Assembly (NCBI RefSeq): GCF_022458865.1
Contig: NZ_JAJNMU010000020.1
Coordinates: forward strand, 124,001-188,000
DNA length: 64,000 nucleotides
From: Paenibacillus periandrae
Lineage (GTDB): Bacteria; Bacillota; Bacilli; Paenibacillales; NBRC-103111
Direction: 5' to 3'
The translations under genes and the position numbers were made by a program. The notes below the pieces were generated by a model, which saw nothing but the letters and a program-made list of their open reading frames with translations, searched no databases and was not told the origin of the DNA. Shown here piece by piece: positions 1 through 9,408 of this stretch (position 1 is the first letter of the stretch; every line of letters begins with the position of its first letter).

Positions 1-2
1 CC

Positions 3-659
3 AACATGGCAAAGAAGGCAAAGCAAGTTTTCCGTGATCAAAAAATTACAATTCTGGCCGATACAGGTTATTATAATTATCTTGAAATTATCGACGTTGT
101 CGACGAAAACACCGAACTCTTAATAAAACCATAGAAGGGAAAGCACGACAAAATAGCTAACGGATTTGATAAAGAAAACTTTGAGTATGATGCCACAAAC
201 GATAGGTATATCTGCCCATTGGGTTATGAATTGCCTTTCAGATGGAATGGAAAACAGGATGGGAAAGAGTACAAGCGTTATACCTGTGAAGCCTTCGATA
301 TTTGCGGGCAAAAGGATCCCTGCACGACTGCCAAAGGCGGAAGGTCGGTAACCCGACTGACGAACGAAGAATTGATCGAACAGGTTGCTGAAAATACACG
401 TAGTCAAAGTCAAGTCTATAAACAAAGAGCAGCAATTGTTGAGCACCCTTTCGGGACGATAAAACGTCACTGGGGGTATACTTACTTTTTAACACGAGGG
501 TTGGCATCAGTAGGCACTGAGACCAATCTAATTTGTCTTGCCTATAATCTTAAGAGAATGATCAAAATAAAGGGAGTGAAGGAGCTCATACGTCTCTTTA
601 GAGACCGAGCTTATTCGATTTTTATGATGCGCAACGTTAATTTGAGCAAAATTGCTTAA
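3..659 (+). pseudogene. IS1182-family transposase, C-terminal part, stop-interrupted
   Basis: The reading frame is open from the window edge, so the N-terminal part lies outside. It is interrupted by an in-frame TAG at 132-134 and then runs to 659. The segment after the stop has the pattern of IS1182-type DDE transposases: a stretch with spaced Cys residues (CPLGYELPF, CEAFDICG, DPCTTA) and a C-terminal block resembling EHPFGTIKRHWGY-TYFLTRG that ends in a short basic tail. No terminal inverted repeat was recognised downstream. The internal stop makes a functional enzyme unlikely. Family assignment is from motif memory and is fairly sure; activity is judged absent. Confidence 0.8.
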
Positions 660-699
660 ATCCATGTGTTTAAGGGTGCTCAGAAATCAATTGTTAGAC

Positions 700-1060
700 A
701 GTCTGACATGCGGGTCCGCATACGGCGGTTCCTAAAGGTTAACGAATTTCCAGATAACGAGCCGTTAGACTAAGCAGCCCTTGATCTTTCCAGTAGGAAA
801 GGTTAAGGGCGTTATTTATGTTTCGGGACATTTCCCAACATCCTCGGCGTGAATTCGCCATCTTCCATGCTGCCCATTCAAGTACACCTAGGGCACGAAG
901 GTTCCTCAATCTACACGGAGATGTAAACCATACTTATCGAGTAGGGGGAGGCGGCTAACCCCCGTCCTCTCACACCACCGTACATGCGGGGTACGCATAC
1001 GGGGTTCCAAAAGGTTAACAAAGCTTCAAATAACGCCCTACCGGACATGGGGTACACCTC
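700..1060 (-). mobile_element. Tandem remnants of class C group II introns
   Basis: Read on the minus strand, about 1050 down to 931 has the sequence style of the 3' end of bacterial class C group II introns: a domain V-like hairpin (969-1006), then GTGTGAGAGGACGG and a run ending CTACTCGATAAG. Directly after it (930 to 740) comes a second stretch that resembles an intron 5' region and shares blocks such as GGGAAATGTCCCG with 29440-29610. It leads into a second, cut-off domain V-like hairpin (705-735). No reverse transcriptase ORF is present, so these are ORF-less, deleted copies arranged head to tail. From 1061 to 1353 nothing is seen beyond the leader of the next gene. The assignment rests on recalled consensus sequences. 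Confidence 0.6.
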
Positions 1061-1353
1061 CGTAAATGTTTGCAGGAGCAGTAATAACTTTCATCCGCTT
1101 TTATTTTTGCACCAGAACCTGAAGATCTTAGAAAAGCATTGGATCGGCATGACGGGAAGGTTTTACTTTTGCCCAACCATACAGGTATCCATAAGTTTTT
1201 TCTATGAGAACAAATAAGAAAAATGTATTATATTTATGTTTCTGTCTGTACTATCATTGTAAGTGAAAGAGAAAGCGCATACATTAGTAGGGACGAAGAG
1301 CGGTGGAATGAGTGGCTTGATCGCTCGCCGAAGTAACGGAAGGAGCCGTGCAT

Positions 1354-2532
1354 ATGGAAGATTTACCCTCAAAGCATAATTTCGAAGAGGTGATCAAACG
1401 CAGAGGCACAGACGCAAAAAAACATAACGTTTACCCGGAAGATATCATACCAATGGGGATTGCGGAAACGGATTTTAAATGCCCTCAGCCAATCATCGAT
1501 GCAATGGTCAATAGGGCGGAGCATGGGATTTACGGATATCCGTTAAACAGCACAAGCTTTAATCAAGCAGTAATAAAATGGCAAGGGGAAAGGTTTGAGT
1601 GGGAAATCGAGGAGGAATGGGTTGAGTTTGCTCCGGCTATCGTGACGGCGCTCGTCACTGCGATTCAAGCATTCACACATCCAGGTGATAAAGTTGTTAT
1701 CCAGACGCCCGTCTATCATCCGTTTCATTCCATTGTAACTAATAATGGGAGGATTAAGGCGGTCAATCAATTGATTTTGAAAGACGGAAAGTATCTTATT
1801 GATTTCGAAGATCTGGAATATCGACTAAAGGATCCGCGAACGAAGCTGATGCTATTGTGCAACCCGCATAATCCGGTCGGTCGGGTGTATACCCGTGAGG
1901 AATTACTGAAAATTGGCGAGCTATGCTTGAAGCATAATGTCATAGTAGCATCGGATGAAATTCATTCGGATCTTGTTTACTCAGGCCATAAACATATCCC
2001 GTTTCCGACTTTGTCTGAGGAATTGCAGCAAATCAGTCTTGTTTTTATTAATCCGAGCAAAACTTTTAATCTTGCAGGGTTGCGCACGGCAGCCGTCATT
2101 ACACCCAATCGTTTCTTGCGCGAAACGTACCGTGAAAGAGTTCTCAGCAACAGGGTGGATGGGCGCACCGTGTTCGGCACGCTTCCTTTTGAAATTGCCT
2201 ATAATGAATGCGGCTATTATGCGGATCAGATCGTCGAATATTTGGAGCAAAATGTGAATTATTTACTGAAGTATTTTGAGGAAAAGATCCCCGCTATTAA
2301 AGTGATACAGCCGGAAGCGACTTATCTGATTTGGCTTGATTGCAGAGATTTAAGGATGACGCAGGAAGCCTTGAATCGGTTTATGCTTGAACAAGCAAAA
2401 CTTGGCTTAAACGACGGTATTTTGTTTGGCGAGGAAGGAAGAGGCTTTATGCGCATGAATATTGGCTGCAGAAGGGCTGTATTAGAGGATGCATTACAGC
2501 GGATTGAGAATGCGGTCAACGAATTGAGTTGA
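1354..2532 (+). CDS. PatB/MalY-type PLP-dependent aminotransferase (C-S lyase)
   Basis: Fold-type I PLP enzyme of the MalY/PatB branch of class I/II aminotransferases, whose characterised members cleave C-S bonds such as cystathionine. About 392 residues, full length for the family. Visible hallmarks are the N-terminal RRGT motif, NPHNPVGR near residue 170, SDEIHSDL near 205, and NPSKTFNLAGL, where Lys at about residue 236 should bind PLP. The ATG at 1354 sits 9-10 bases from AGGAAGG-like purines (1338-1344); an in-frame GTG at 1348 is the alternative. It heads a forward run of genes for acid or amino-acid handling, so it may release ammonia, or a thiol, from the imported substrate. Substrate is not deducible. 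Confidence 0.85.
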   Translation: MEDLPSKHNFEEVIKRRGTDAKKHNVYPEDIIPMGIAETDFKCPQPIIDAMVNRAEHGIYGYPLNSTSFNQAVIKWQGERFEWEIEEEWVEFAPAIVTALVTAIQAFTHPGDKVVIQTPVYHPFHSIVTNNGRIKAVNQLILKDGKYLIDFEDLEYRLKDPRTKLMLLCNPHNPVGRVYTREELLKIGELCLKHNVIVASDEIHSDLVYSGHKHIPFPTLSEELQQISLVFINPSKTFNLAGLRTAAVITPNRFLRETYRERVLSNRVDGRTVFGTLPFEIAYNECGYYADQIVEYLEQNVNYLLKYFEEKIPAIKVIQPEATYLIWLDCRDLRMTQEALNRFMLEQAKLGLNDGILFGEEGRGFMRMNIGCRRAVLEDALQRIENAVNELS

Positions 2533-2558
2533 AACAGCCTTACGTCGAGGGGGAACTT

Positions 2559-3026
2559 ATGAAATATGAATGGAACCAAAGCTGGCTGGCTGGTAGGTTT
2601 GCCGGAATACAAAGAAAGCTTCTTGTCACCGTACGCCAGCTTAATGACGAACAGCTCAACTGGCGTCCGAACCCTAGCAGCAACAGCGTATCCAACCTGA
2701 TTCTCCATATGAAAGGGAATATTCAGGAAAGAATCGAGCAAGGAATACTCCACCAAGAAGTACAAAGAAACCGGAGCCTAGAATTTTGTGAACTAAATAT
2801 ACAAAAAATGGAATTAGAACGGATAATTAGTTATTATTTCGATTTCGCGATACATTCCGTCGAGCACCTTTCCACTGAGCAATTGGAACAAAAACAAAAA
2901 AACAAGGGGAATGAAATCACAAATTTGGAATTGCTTCACCAGTGTGCGGTGCATTACTCGGAGCATACAGGGCAGGTTGTATACATTACCAAGCAACTAT
3001 TGGGCGACAAATATGCAAGTGAATAA
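2559..3026 (+). CDS. DinB-like (DUF1572-type) putative metal-binding protein
   Basis: A 155-residue protein with the layout of the DinB/YfiT four-helix bundle superfamily. Three spaced histidines are candidates for a metal site: in the LHMKGN segment, in AIHSVEH and in HYSEHTGQ. Some DinB-like proteins are thiol (bacillithiol) transferases, but others have no known activity, so no reaction is assigned. An upstream in-frame TTG at 2529 overlaps the preceding gene; the ATG at 2559 has GAGGGGGA about 6 bases upstream and is preferred. It lies 26 bp after the PLP enzyme and is probably cotranscribed with it. Confidence 0.75.
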   Translation: MKYEWNQSWLAGRFAGIQRKLLVTVRQLNDEQLNWRPNPSSNSVSNLILHMKGNIQERIEQGILHQEVQRNRSLEFCELNIQKMELERIISYYFDFAIHSVEHLSTEQLEQKQKNKGNEITNLELLHQCAVHYSEHTGQVVYITKQLLGDKYASE

Positions 3027-3069
3027 AACATAGGATCCATAAACTAACTGTCTTGAAAGGAAAATGTTG

Positions 3070-4482
3070 ATGTCGAATAGGTCGCTTTCCGAAATTATAG
3101 CTGATTTTACTTTAAATTTTACTTTGGATGCTGTCCCTAAGGAGGTACAGGATTACGCCAAGCTGATGATTATTGATTCCATGGGAGTCGCGATTGCTTC
3201 CCATCATTTGGAGGATACCGAAATTGTCAGAAAGGTGGTAACTGGATTTAGTGGCAAGCTGGAAAGTACATTATGGGGTACACAGCAAAAAGTGAGCATG
3301 GCTGATGCCGTTCTGGCAAACGGTGCCATGATCCATGGCTTGGATTACGATGACACCCATGTGGCCGGTGTCGTCCATCCGAGTGCAAGCGTGGTTAGCA
3401 CAGCACTTTCTGTGGGCGAGGCGGTGGGCGCTGATGGAAAAGATATGTTAAGCGCAATCATTTGCGGCTGGGAAATTATTATCAGGCTTGCGCTTGCGGC
3501 CAAAGGGAAGTTCCACGATCACGGCTTCCATGCTACAGGTATAGTGGCGCCATTCGCGTCCGCGTGTGTAGCAGCTAAGCTCCTGAAGCTGCCCCATAAT
3601 GCATTGGTGAATGCATTGGGGATTTGCGGCAGTCAGGCCGCCGCCTTGCAGCAATTTTTACACGACGGCTCGTCAGTAAAAAAGCTGCATCCAGGCTGGG
3701 CTAGCCATAGTGCCATTTATGCCTTGATGATGGCGAAGGAAGGGATCAGAGGGCCGCACAAAATATTCGAGGGCAATTACGGGTTATATGCATCCCACCT
3801 AGGAACAATTGAAGGCGTAATGGAGGCGTTTGATGACTTGGGCCAAACGTGGCGGACTACGGAAATATCGGTAAAGCTGTACCCGTGCTGCCATTTTATC
3901 CACTCCTTTATTGATTGCGTAAAATACCTGCAAGAGGAGCACGGCTTTGCCGTAGATGAAATACAACGGATAGAATGCCGGACAGAGAAGCGGTTTGCGA
4001 AAGTCGTCTGCCAACCCGAGGAGGCGAAAAAGAGGCCCGTTTCCGATTATGCCATGCGATTTAGTTTGCCGTATATCGTTTCCATGGCGATTTTAAAAGG
4101 AAATGTGAGCCCAATGCAGATAGATATGAAATATCTCGATGACGAAAAGGTTAAGCAGCTTATAGATAAATTTGACTGCATCACGGATGAAACGACTCAT
4201 AACGTTGGCCACTTCCCGGGTTGGGTCAAGATCATGCTCAAAAACGGCGCTGAATATTTGAAAATTCAGAAGTATGAGCGGGGAGCCGCCGAAAATCCGA
4301 TCAGCGAATATGACGTTATTACCAAATTCAGAAATAATGTTAGCGTTCATTTGGATCAGGAGAGGACCGAAAGGCTGATGGATAAATTGAAACGGTTTGA
4401 TCAACTTGCAAATATAACAGAATTGTTGAACGATTTGCTCATTGAGCATAAAACGGATATGGAGGAGAATGTATGTCAATAA
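3070..4482 (+). CDS. MmgE/PrpD family protein (first of a tandem pair)
   Basis: About 470 residues, normal for MmgE/PrpD proteins. Characterised members include 2-methylcitrate dehydratase, cis-aconitate decarboxylase and iminodisuccinate epimerase, so the family acts on polycarboxylates. Visible features are IDSMGVAIAS near the start, an HGLDYDDTH segment, HATGIVAPFA, KLHPGWASHS and a YPCCHF-type motif. The ATG at 3070 has AAAGGA at a usual spacing; an ATG two codons upstream (3064) sits too close to the purine run. Its last 10 bases overlap the next, related gene, so the two are translationally coupled and may act as partners or on successive stereoisomers. The exact reaction is unknown. 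Confidence 0.88.
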   Translation: MSNRSLSEIIADFTLNFTLDAVPKEVQDYAKLMIIDSMGVAIASHHLEDTEIVRKVVTGFSGKLESTLWGTQQKVSMADAVLANGAMIHGLDYDDTHVAGVVHPSASVVSTALSVGEAVGADGKDMLSAIICGWEIIIRLALAAKGKFHDHGFHATGIVAPFASACVAAKLLKLPHNALVNALGICGSQAAALQQFLHDGSSVKKLHPGWASHSAIYALMMAKEGIRGPHKIFEGNYGLYASHLGTIEGVMEAFDDLGQTWRTTEISVKLYPCCHFIHSFIDCVKYLQEEHGFAVDEIQRIECRTEKRFAKVVCQPEEAKKRPVSDYAMRFSLPYIVSMAILKGNVSPMQIDMKYLDDEKVKQLIDKFDCITDETTHNVGHFPGWVKIMLKNGAEYLKIQKYERGAAENPISEYDVITKFRNNVSVHLDQERTERLMDKLKRFDQLANITELLNDLLIEHKTDMEENVCQ

Positions 4483-5837
4483 CGACCAAGCTAGCTCAAT
4501 TTTTTGCGGAAATGGAATACGACAATCTACCGGCAGCCGTCATTGAAAAATCGAAGGAAAACCTCATCGACAATTTAGGAGGAGCTATCGGCGCTATTAT
4601 GGTTCCGGATGTTAAAGGGAATGTGGACGTATTTCATCGTTACGATCAATCGAACGACTGTACGATTTGGGGAACGGACAAGAAAACTTCCGTAACAAAT
4701 GCAGCCTTATTGAACGGGATTGCAGCTCATGCGCTTGAAATGGATGACTTTCATCCGTTGGCCAAGATCCATATGGGGACAGTCGTCGTTCCGGCGGCAA
4801 TCACTTTAGGCGAGTTTCACCGGATATCAGGAAAACAATTGCTTGCAGCTTTGGCTGTGGGTTACGAAATCGGTATTCGGATCGGTATGGGCGTAGGAAC
4901 GTCCTCTCACCGGATGAGAGGCTGGCACGCCACATCGACGATCGGAATATTCGGGGCGACGCTTAGTGCAGCGAAAATTATCGGTATGGATGTGGAGCAA
5001 ACCGTAAGCGCCTTAGGTATAGCCGGTACTCAATCGAGCGGCTTGTGGGCATTTATGGAAGACGGTGCAAGCAACAAAAAGCTGCACGCCGGACACGCCG
5101 CCGAATGCGGGATCAAGTCTGCTTTGTTGGCAAGTGGAGGGATGACCGGACCAAGGGCGATTCTGGAGGCAAGTGATGGCGGCTTTTACCGGGCTACCTC
5201 AGATGAATATAACTTCGATATCGTTACCGAAGGACTTGGGGAAAATTACGAGCTTATGCGGGTAGGAAGAAAGCCGTACGCATGCTGCCGAAGCATGCAC
5301 CTCTCCATCGACGGGGTTTTGGAGGTACGCAAGGAGTACGCTATTCAGCCGGAGGATATTGTCAAAATTGACGTTTTCACTTATGAAATAGGGGTGAAGC
5401 AGTGTGGCATTTTCCAAATACCGCAAAATGTGTTTGAAGCGAAATTTTCGATTCCTTACGGCATTGCCGTTGCCTTATATGATGGAGCAGCTTCGATCAG
5501 GCAGTTTGAAGAAGAAAGAATTACGGATCCGAAGCTTTTGGAGCTGGCCGGGAAGGTAAATGTCTACAGCACGGAGAAATACACAAAGGAATATCCGCGC
5601 AACTGGGGCTGCGAGATGAAGATTTACACCCGTGACGGAAAAGAGATTACGAAGGTCGTGTGGAATGGAAAAGGAGGTGTGGATAAACCGCTGACAAGGG
5701 ACGACTTGATTCTGAAATTCAAGAGCTTGGCCGGAGTTGCTTTGCCCGAATCTCGAATGGATGAGATTATCCATATGATATTCAACCTTGAGGAAGTATC
5801 CGACATCTCACAACTTACCGCTTTGCTAAAGCCTTAA
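4473..5837 (+). CDS. MmgE/PrpD family protein (second of a tandem pair)
   Basis: A 454-residue paralogue of the preceding gene, overlapping it by 10 bp and preceded by a strong GGAGGAG site (4461-4467) inside the upstream gene. It keeps the same order of motifs: IDNLGGAIGA, HALEMDDFHP, RGWHATSTIG, KLHAGHAAECG and YACCRSMH. The two proteins have clearly diverged, so this is not a recent duplication. Tandem MmgE/PrpD genes beside a PrpF-type isomerase suggest sequential dehydration, isomerisation or epimerisation of a polycarboxylic acid. The 96 bp after it contain a leader with the strong ribosome binding site of the ABC transporter genes. Confidence 0.88.
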   Translation: MSITTKLAQFFAEMEYDNLPAAVIEKSKENLIDNLGGAIGAIMVPDVKGNVDVFHRYDQSNDCTIWGTDKKTSVTNAALLNGIAAHALEMDDFHPLAKIHMGTVVVPAAITLGEFHRISGKQLLAALAVGYEIGIRIGMGVGTSSHRMRGWHATSTIGIFGATLSAAKIIGMDVEQTVSALGIAGTQSSGLWAFMEDGASNKKLHAGHAAECGIKSALLASGGMTGPRAILEASDGGFYRATSDEYNFDIVTEGLGENYELMRVGRKPYACCRSMHLSIDGVLEVRKEYAIQPEDIVKIDVFTYEIGVKQCGIFQIPQNVFEAKFSIPYGIAVALYDGAASIRQFEEERITDPKLLELAGKVNVYSTEKYTKEYPRNWGCEMKIYTRDGKEITKVVWNGKGGVDKPLTRDDLILKFKSLAGVALPESRMDEIIHMIFNLEEVSDISQLTALLKP

Positions 5838-5933
5838 TCTATTAGAGGTCAACGCTTCCGGCTGCGGGGTTTGGTGCAGGCGGGGGCGCCTCAATATAAC
5901 AACGGCGTCATCAAGTAAGAGGAGGGGTTTTCT

Positions 5934-6761
5934 TTGAAACAGTTAAAAGCAGGTATGCTGCTAGGTATTCTTTCGATGGTAATTTTGTTGGTCTGTGCTT
6001 GCGGCAAGCAAGCTGTGGTGGCCAGCCAGCAGGGCGGGCAGCAGGTAAAAGTCGAGGAAAAGGTGCTGCGAGTGGGCACTTCGGGAAGAAGCCTACCGAT
6101 GTCTTACAAAAACGACAAGCAGCAGTTAGATGGATACGACGTTGAGGTTATGCTCGAAATAGCCAAAAGAATCGGCTATAAGGTAGAATGGACCACGGGT
6201 GAATTCAGCGGATTGTTCGGAATGCTTGATGCCGACAAAATCGATACGATAGCCAATCAGGTCGAAACATCGAACCAAAGAAAAGAAAAATATTTATTCA
6301 GCGCACCGTATGTATATTCCGGCTCGCAGTTAGCTGTAAAGAAAGGGAACGAGTCTATTAAATCACTTGAGGATTTAAAAGGAAAAAAAATAGCTGTGGG
6401 ACTTGGGACAAACAAAGAACAGTTTCTGCGAAAATTTGATACCGATAAGAAGGTAAGCATGTCCATCGTCACCTACGAAGATCCAAGCGGTATTGTATAT
6501 GATGTGGCGAACGGCCGGGTCGATGCTTATATAGTGGACGGGGCGAGCGGACTTATTAAAATTGAAGTGTCAGGCTTGCCGTTGGAATTGGTTGGAAAGC
6601 CATTTGAAGACTATATCATAGCCCATCCTTTTGTGAAAAATGAAAAAAATAAAGAATTGGTTGAACTATTCAATAAAGCGATCGAAGAAATGGCCAAAGA
6701 CGGCACATTATCTAAGCTTTCCATGAAACATCTCAAACAGGATGTAACCAAAAAGAAATAA
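5934..6761 (+). CDS. Polar amino-acid ABC transporter substrate-binding lipoprotein
   Basis: A family 3 periplasmic-type binding protein (HisJ/GlnH type) of 275 residues. The N-terminus is a lipoprotein signal: basic start, hydrophobic stretch, and a lipobox reading VCAC with the modified Cys at about residue 23. Family motifs seen are LPMSYKND, LDGYDVEVMLEIAKRIGY, the IANQVETSNQRKEKYLFSAP block and LKGKKIAVGLGT. The start is TTG at 5934 with AGGAGGGG 7 bases upstream. It is followed by permease and ATPase genes of the same importer. The ligand is probably an amino acid or amino-dicarboxylate, consistent with the surrounding catabolic genes. Confidence 0.9.
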   Translation: MKQLKAGMLLGILSMVILLVCACGKQAVVASQQGGQQVKVEEKVLRVGTSGRSLPMSYKNDKQQLDGYDVEVMLEIAKRIGYKVEWTTGEFSGLFGMLDADKIDTIANQVETSNQRKEKYLFSAPYVYSGSQLAVKKGNESIKSLEDLKGKKIAVGLGTNKEQFLRKFDTDKKVSMSIVTYEDPSGIVYDVANGRVDAYIVDGASGLIKIEVSGLPLELVGKPFEDYIIAHPFVKNEKNKELVELFNKAIEEMAKDGTLSKLSMKHLKQDVTKKK

Positions 6762-6805
6762 CGGCCAACTTGGCTAAATAACATCTGGGTGGTGTAACAA
6801 AGTAG

Positions 6806-7474
6806 ATGAAAATTGATTTCGAATTTATGCTAGGCCTCTTCCCCAATCTGTTGAAGTATGTTCACATTACGCTCGGAATCGCCATTGTCGCCATGATTAT
6901 TGCCATTATCCTTGGCTTAGTATTGGCGATTATTACGAAAAATAAAGTGAAAATTTTAAATCCGATAGCCAATGTCTATATTTCTTTCTTCAGAGGGACC
7001 CCGACAATCGTACAGCTTTTTATTTTTTACTTTGGTCTGCCGCAATTGATCCCTGGTTTCAGCATCATAAATGCGATAACGGCAACTATTATTGCTTTGG
7101 GAGTCCGGAATTCTGCATTTTTATCCGAGGTTTTCAGATCAGCCCTTACCTCTGTAGATCCGGGCCAGCTTGAAGCCGGCTTGTCTGTAGGAATGACGAA
7201 ATGGCAAGTCTTAAGACGAATAGTATTGCCGCAGGCGATGAGAATAGCAATACCGCCGACAGGGAACTTCTTTATCATTCTGGTGAAAGAAACCTCGCTG
7301 GCGTTCACGATCGGGGTCGCGGAAATATTCGCACAAGCTAAAATGTCCGCCGCAGCGACCTATAAATTTTTTGAAAGTTTTTTGGCGGTCGCCATCATGT
7401 ATTGGATTATAACGATTATATGGACGATTTTACAAAAAAAGATCGAAGAAAAGGTAAATAAACCGTACCGTTAG
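6806..7474 (+). CDS. Polar amino-acid ABC transporter permease
   Basis: A 222-residue HisM/GlnP-type inner-membrane permease. Several hydrophobic helices are evident, and the conserved cytoplasmic loop that contacts the ATPase reads EAGLSVGMTKWQVLRRIVLPQAMR (about residues 128-151). The FFRGTPTIVQLF motif of this family is present near residue 54. The single permease probably works as a homodimer. The ribosome binding site is weak (GGGTGGTG upstream). It lies between the binding protein and the ATPase in one transcription unit. Confidence 0.92.
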   Translation: MKIDFEFMLGLFPNLLKYVHITLGIAIVAMIIAIILGLVLAIITKNKVKILNPIANVYISFFRGTPTIVQLFIFYFGLPQLIPGFSIINAITATIIALGVRNSAFLSEVFRSALTSVDPGQLEAGLSVGMTKWQVLRRIVLPQAMRIAIPPTGNFFIILVKETSLAFTIGVAEIFAQAKMSAAATYKFFESFLAVAIMYWIITIIWTILQKKIEEKVNKPYR

Positions 7475-7483
7475 GAGGCAGAC

Positions 7484-8242
7484 ATGATAATAATTGAGCA
7501 TTTAAGAAAGCGCTTCAAAAACCTTCAAGTGCTGAATGATATCCAATTTAAAGTAAATAAGGGGGAGGTTATTGTGGTGATCGGCCCTTCCGGATCGGGC
7601 AAATCAACTTTATTAAGATGCCTGAATTTGTTGGAGATGCCGGAGGAAGGCTTGATTGAAATAGACAATGTAAAGGTCGACGTTCAAAAGCTAACGAAGG
7701 AGGACATGTACCGTTTACGAAAAAAATCGGCGATGGTATTTCAAAGCTATAACCTGTTTAGAAATAAAACCGCTTTGCAGAATGTCATCGAATCGCTGAT
7801 CATCGCGAAGAAAATGAAGGAGAAGGACGCCCGGGCTATTGGCGAGAAGCTGCTGGAACAAGTCGGATTGAGCGATAAAGCGGATAGTTATCCATCAACA
7901 TTGTCTGGAGGACAGCAGCAGAGGGTGGGAATAGCCAGAGCGCTTGCGGTTGATCCTTATGTCATGCTGTTCGATGAACCGACCTCTGCTCTGGATCCCG
8001 AATTAATCGAGGAAGTTCTGGGGGTCATCCGATCATTAGCCGACCGGAAAACAACGATGATTATTGTCACACATGAGATGTCATTTGCGCGCGAAGTCGC
8101 AGACAGAGTTATTTTTATGGCGGATGGGATGATTGTCGAAGAGGGAACACCAGAACAAATTTTCAAGAATCCGCAAAATGAGCGTACGAAGAAGTTTCTC
8201 AGACAGCTTTCAAAATCCGAAACCAATATAGTAGCTATGTAA
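7484..8242 (+). CDS. Polar amino-acid ABC transporter ATP-binding protein
   Basis: A 252-residue GlnQ/HisP-type ATPase that energises the importer. Walker A GPSGSGKST is at residues 34-42, the Q-loop is in VFQSYNLF, the signature LSGGQQQR is at 140-147, and Walker B is VMLFDEP with Asp164-Glu165. The H-loop is in IVTHEMSFAREVADR. It starts 9 bp after the permease stop, with GGAGG upstream. All motifs are intact, so the transporter should be functional. An MFS gene follows within 8 bp. Confidence 0.94.
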   Translation: MIIIEHLRKRFKNLQVLNDIQFKVNKGEVIVVIGPSGSGKSTLLRCLNLLEMPEEGLIEIDNVKVDVQKLTKEDMYRLRKKSAMVFQSYNLFRNKTALQNVIESLIIAKKMKEKDARAIGEKLLEQVGLSDKADSYPSTLSGGQQQRVGIARALAVDPYVMLFDEPTSALDPELIEEVLGVIRSLADRKTTMIIVTHEMSFAREVADRVIFMADGMIVEEGTPEQIFKNPQNERTKKFLRQLSKSETNIVAM

Positions 8243-8249
8243 ACTGCTC

Positions 8250-9404
8250 ATGATCATTAGAACTGTTCTTGTCCTCGTGCTCGGTTTTCAGATCATACTG
8301 AATATGACAAGACCGGTCGTCACCTTATTTGCGGTCGAAATGGGAGCAGGCATATTTGAAATCGGCGTTTTGACTGCCAGTTTCGCGGTTTTTCCACTCT
8401 TTCTGGCCGTTTATGCAGGGCGAATAGCGGATCGTGCCGGAGACAAATTGCCTATCATAGCAGGTCTTATCGGGTTGACGGCAGGAGTGGCGCTCCCGTA
8501 TTGTTTTCCAACGATGTGGGCGCTTTACTTGTCACAGGTTACCGTTGGCTCATCGCAAATCTTTCTTGCCATTTCGCTGCAAAACCTTTTGGGGAATGCC
8601 TCACCTCAAGAAAAAAGAGATCATTATTTCGGCATGTTTACTACGACCGTCTCATTGGGCGGGGTCATCGGTCCCATCGCGGGAGGCTATCTGGCTGAGC
8701 ATTTCGACTATCCATCCGTTTTTCTTACATCCATATTTATGGGACTTGTTCCAATTGCCCTTGCCTTTTCAATTCCATTCGCGAAGCGGTGGAAACGAGT
8801 GAAGCGACAGCCCGTTGGAAGCACGTTTCATTTGTTGAAAATGCCGCTGTTGCGCAAAGCGTTGCTATCCAGTGTACTCGTGACCTATTCCCGTGACATT
8901 TTTATAGCTTATTTTCCTTTATTTGGTAATCAATTGGATGTTTCCGACTCGACTATCGGATTGGTCATCGCCTTCCAGGGATTGACAATGGTCGCCGTTC
9001 GCTATTTCCTGGGCAAATTAACGGAAGTGTTCAACCGTAACCACATCCTGCTGGTTTCGATCATAGTAGCGGGAATTTCGTTTTTGCTTATCCCCGCTGC
9101 CGACAGTGAATGGAAGCTTATCGTTTTAAGTGCTTTTATGGGTGCAGGCCTAGGATGCGGGCAGCCACTTTCCATGACTACCATTTATAACCATTCACCA
9201 ATCTCAAGGACAGGGGAGGTGCTCGGGCTTCGCATTGCTGCTAATCGACTGTCGCAGCTGATTGCCCCTTTATTTTTCGGTCTGATCGGTTCTTGGACCG
9301 GAGTGGTTTCAGTGTTCTATATTAGCGGAGCTTTTCTGGTCGGAGGGTCGGTTTTCATTACATCGAAACCGAGCGGTTCAAATCACAACATGATGGAGGA
9401 ATGA
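8250..9404 (+). CDS. Major facilitator superfamily transporter
   Basis: A 384-residue protein with about twelve hydrophobic helices and the MFS loop 2-3 signature GRIADRAGDKLP (residues about 55-66). It belongs to the drug/H+ antiporter-like or general MFS group; the substrate cannot be read from sequence. Its place directly after a complete ABC importer and before the PrpF gene suggests a second uptake route for the same compound, or export of a pathway product. It ends 4 bp before the next start codon, which implies coupled translation. Confidence 0.85.
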   Translation: MIIRTVLVLVLGFQIILNMTRPVVTLFAVEMGAGIFEIGVLTASFAVFPLFLAVYAGRIADRAGDKLPIIAGLIGLTAGVALPYCFPTMWALYLSQVTVGSSQIFLAISLQNLLGNASPQEKRDHYFGMFTTTVSLGGVIGPIAGGYLAEHFDYPSVFLTSIFMGLVPIALAFSIPFAKRWKRVKRQPVGSTFHLLKMPLLRKALLSSVLVTYSRDIFIAYFPLFGNQLDVSDSTIGLVIAFQGLTMVAVRYFLGKLTEVFNRNHILLVSIIVAGISFLLIPAADSEWKLIVLSAFMGAGLGCGQPLSMTTIYNHSPISRTGEVLGLRIAANRLSQLIAPLFFGLIGSWTGVVSVFYISGAFLVGGSVFITSKPSGSNHNMMEE

Positions 9405-9408
9405 TTGT

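Noticed and set aside
984..1217. 77-codon plus-strand frame
   Set aside because: It crosses the group II intron remnant and has no ribosome binding site or recognisable protein pattern.
1240..1347. Possible riboswitch or T-box leader before the PLP enzyme
   Set aside because: The leader is short, and no T-box sequence, specifier loop or terminator hairpin could be identified.
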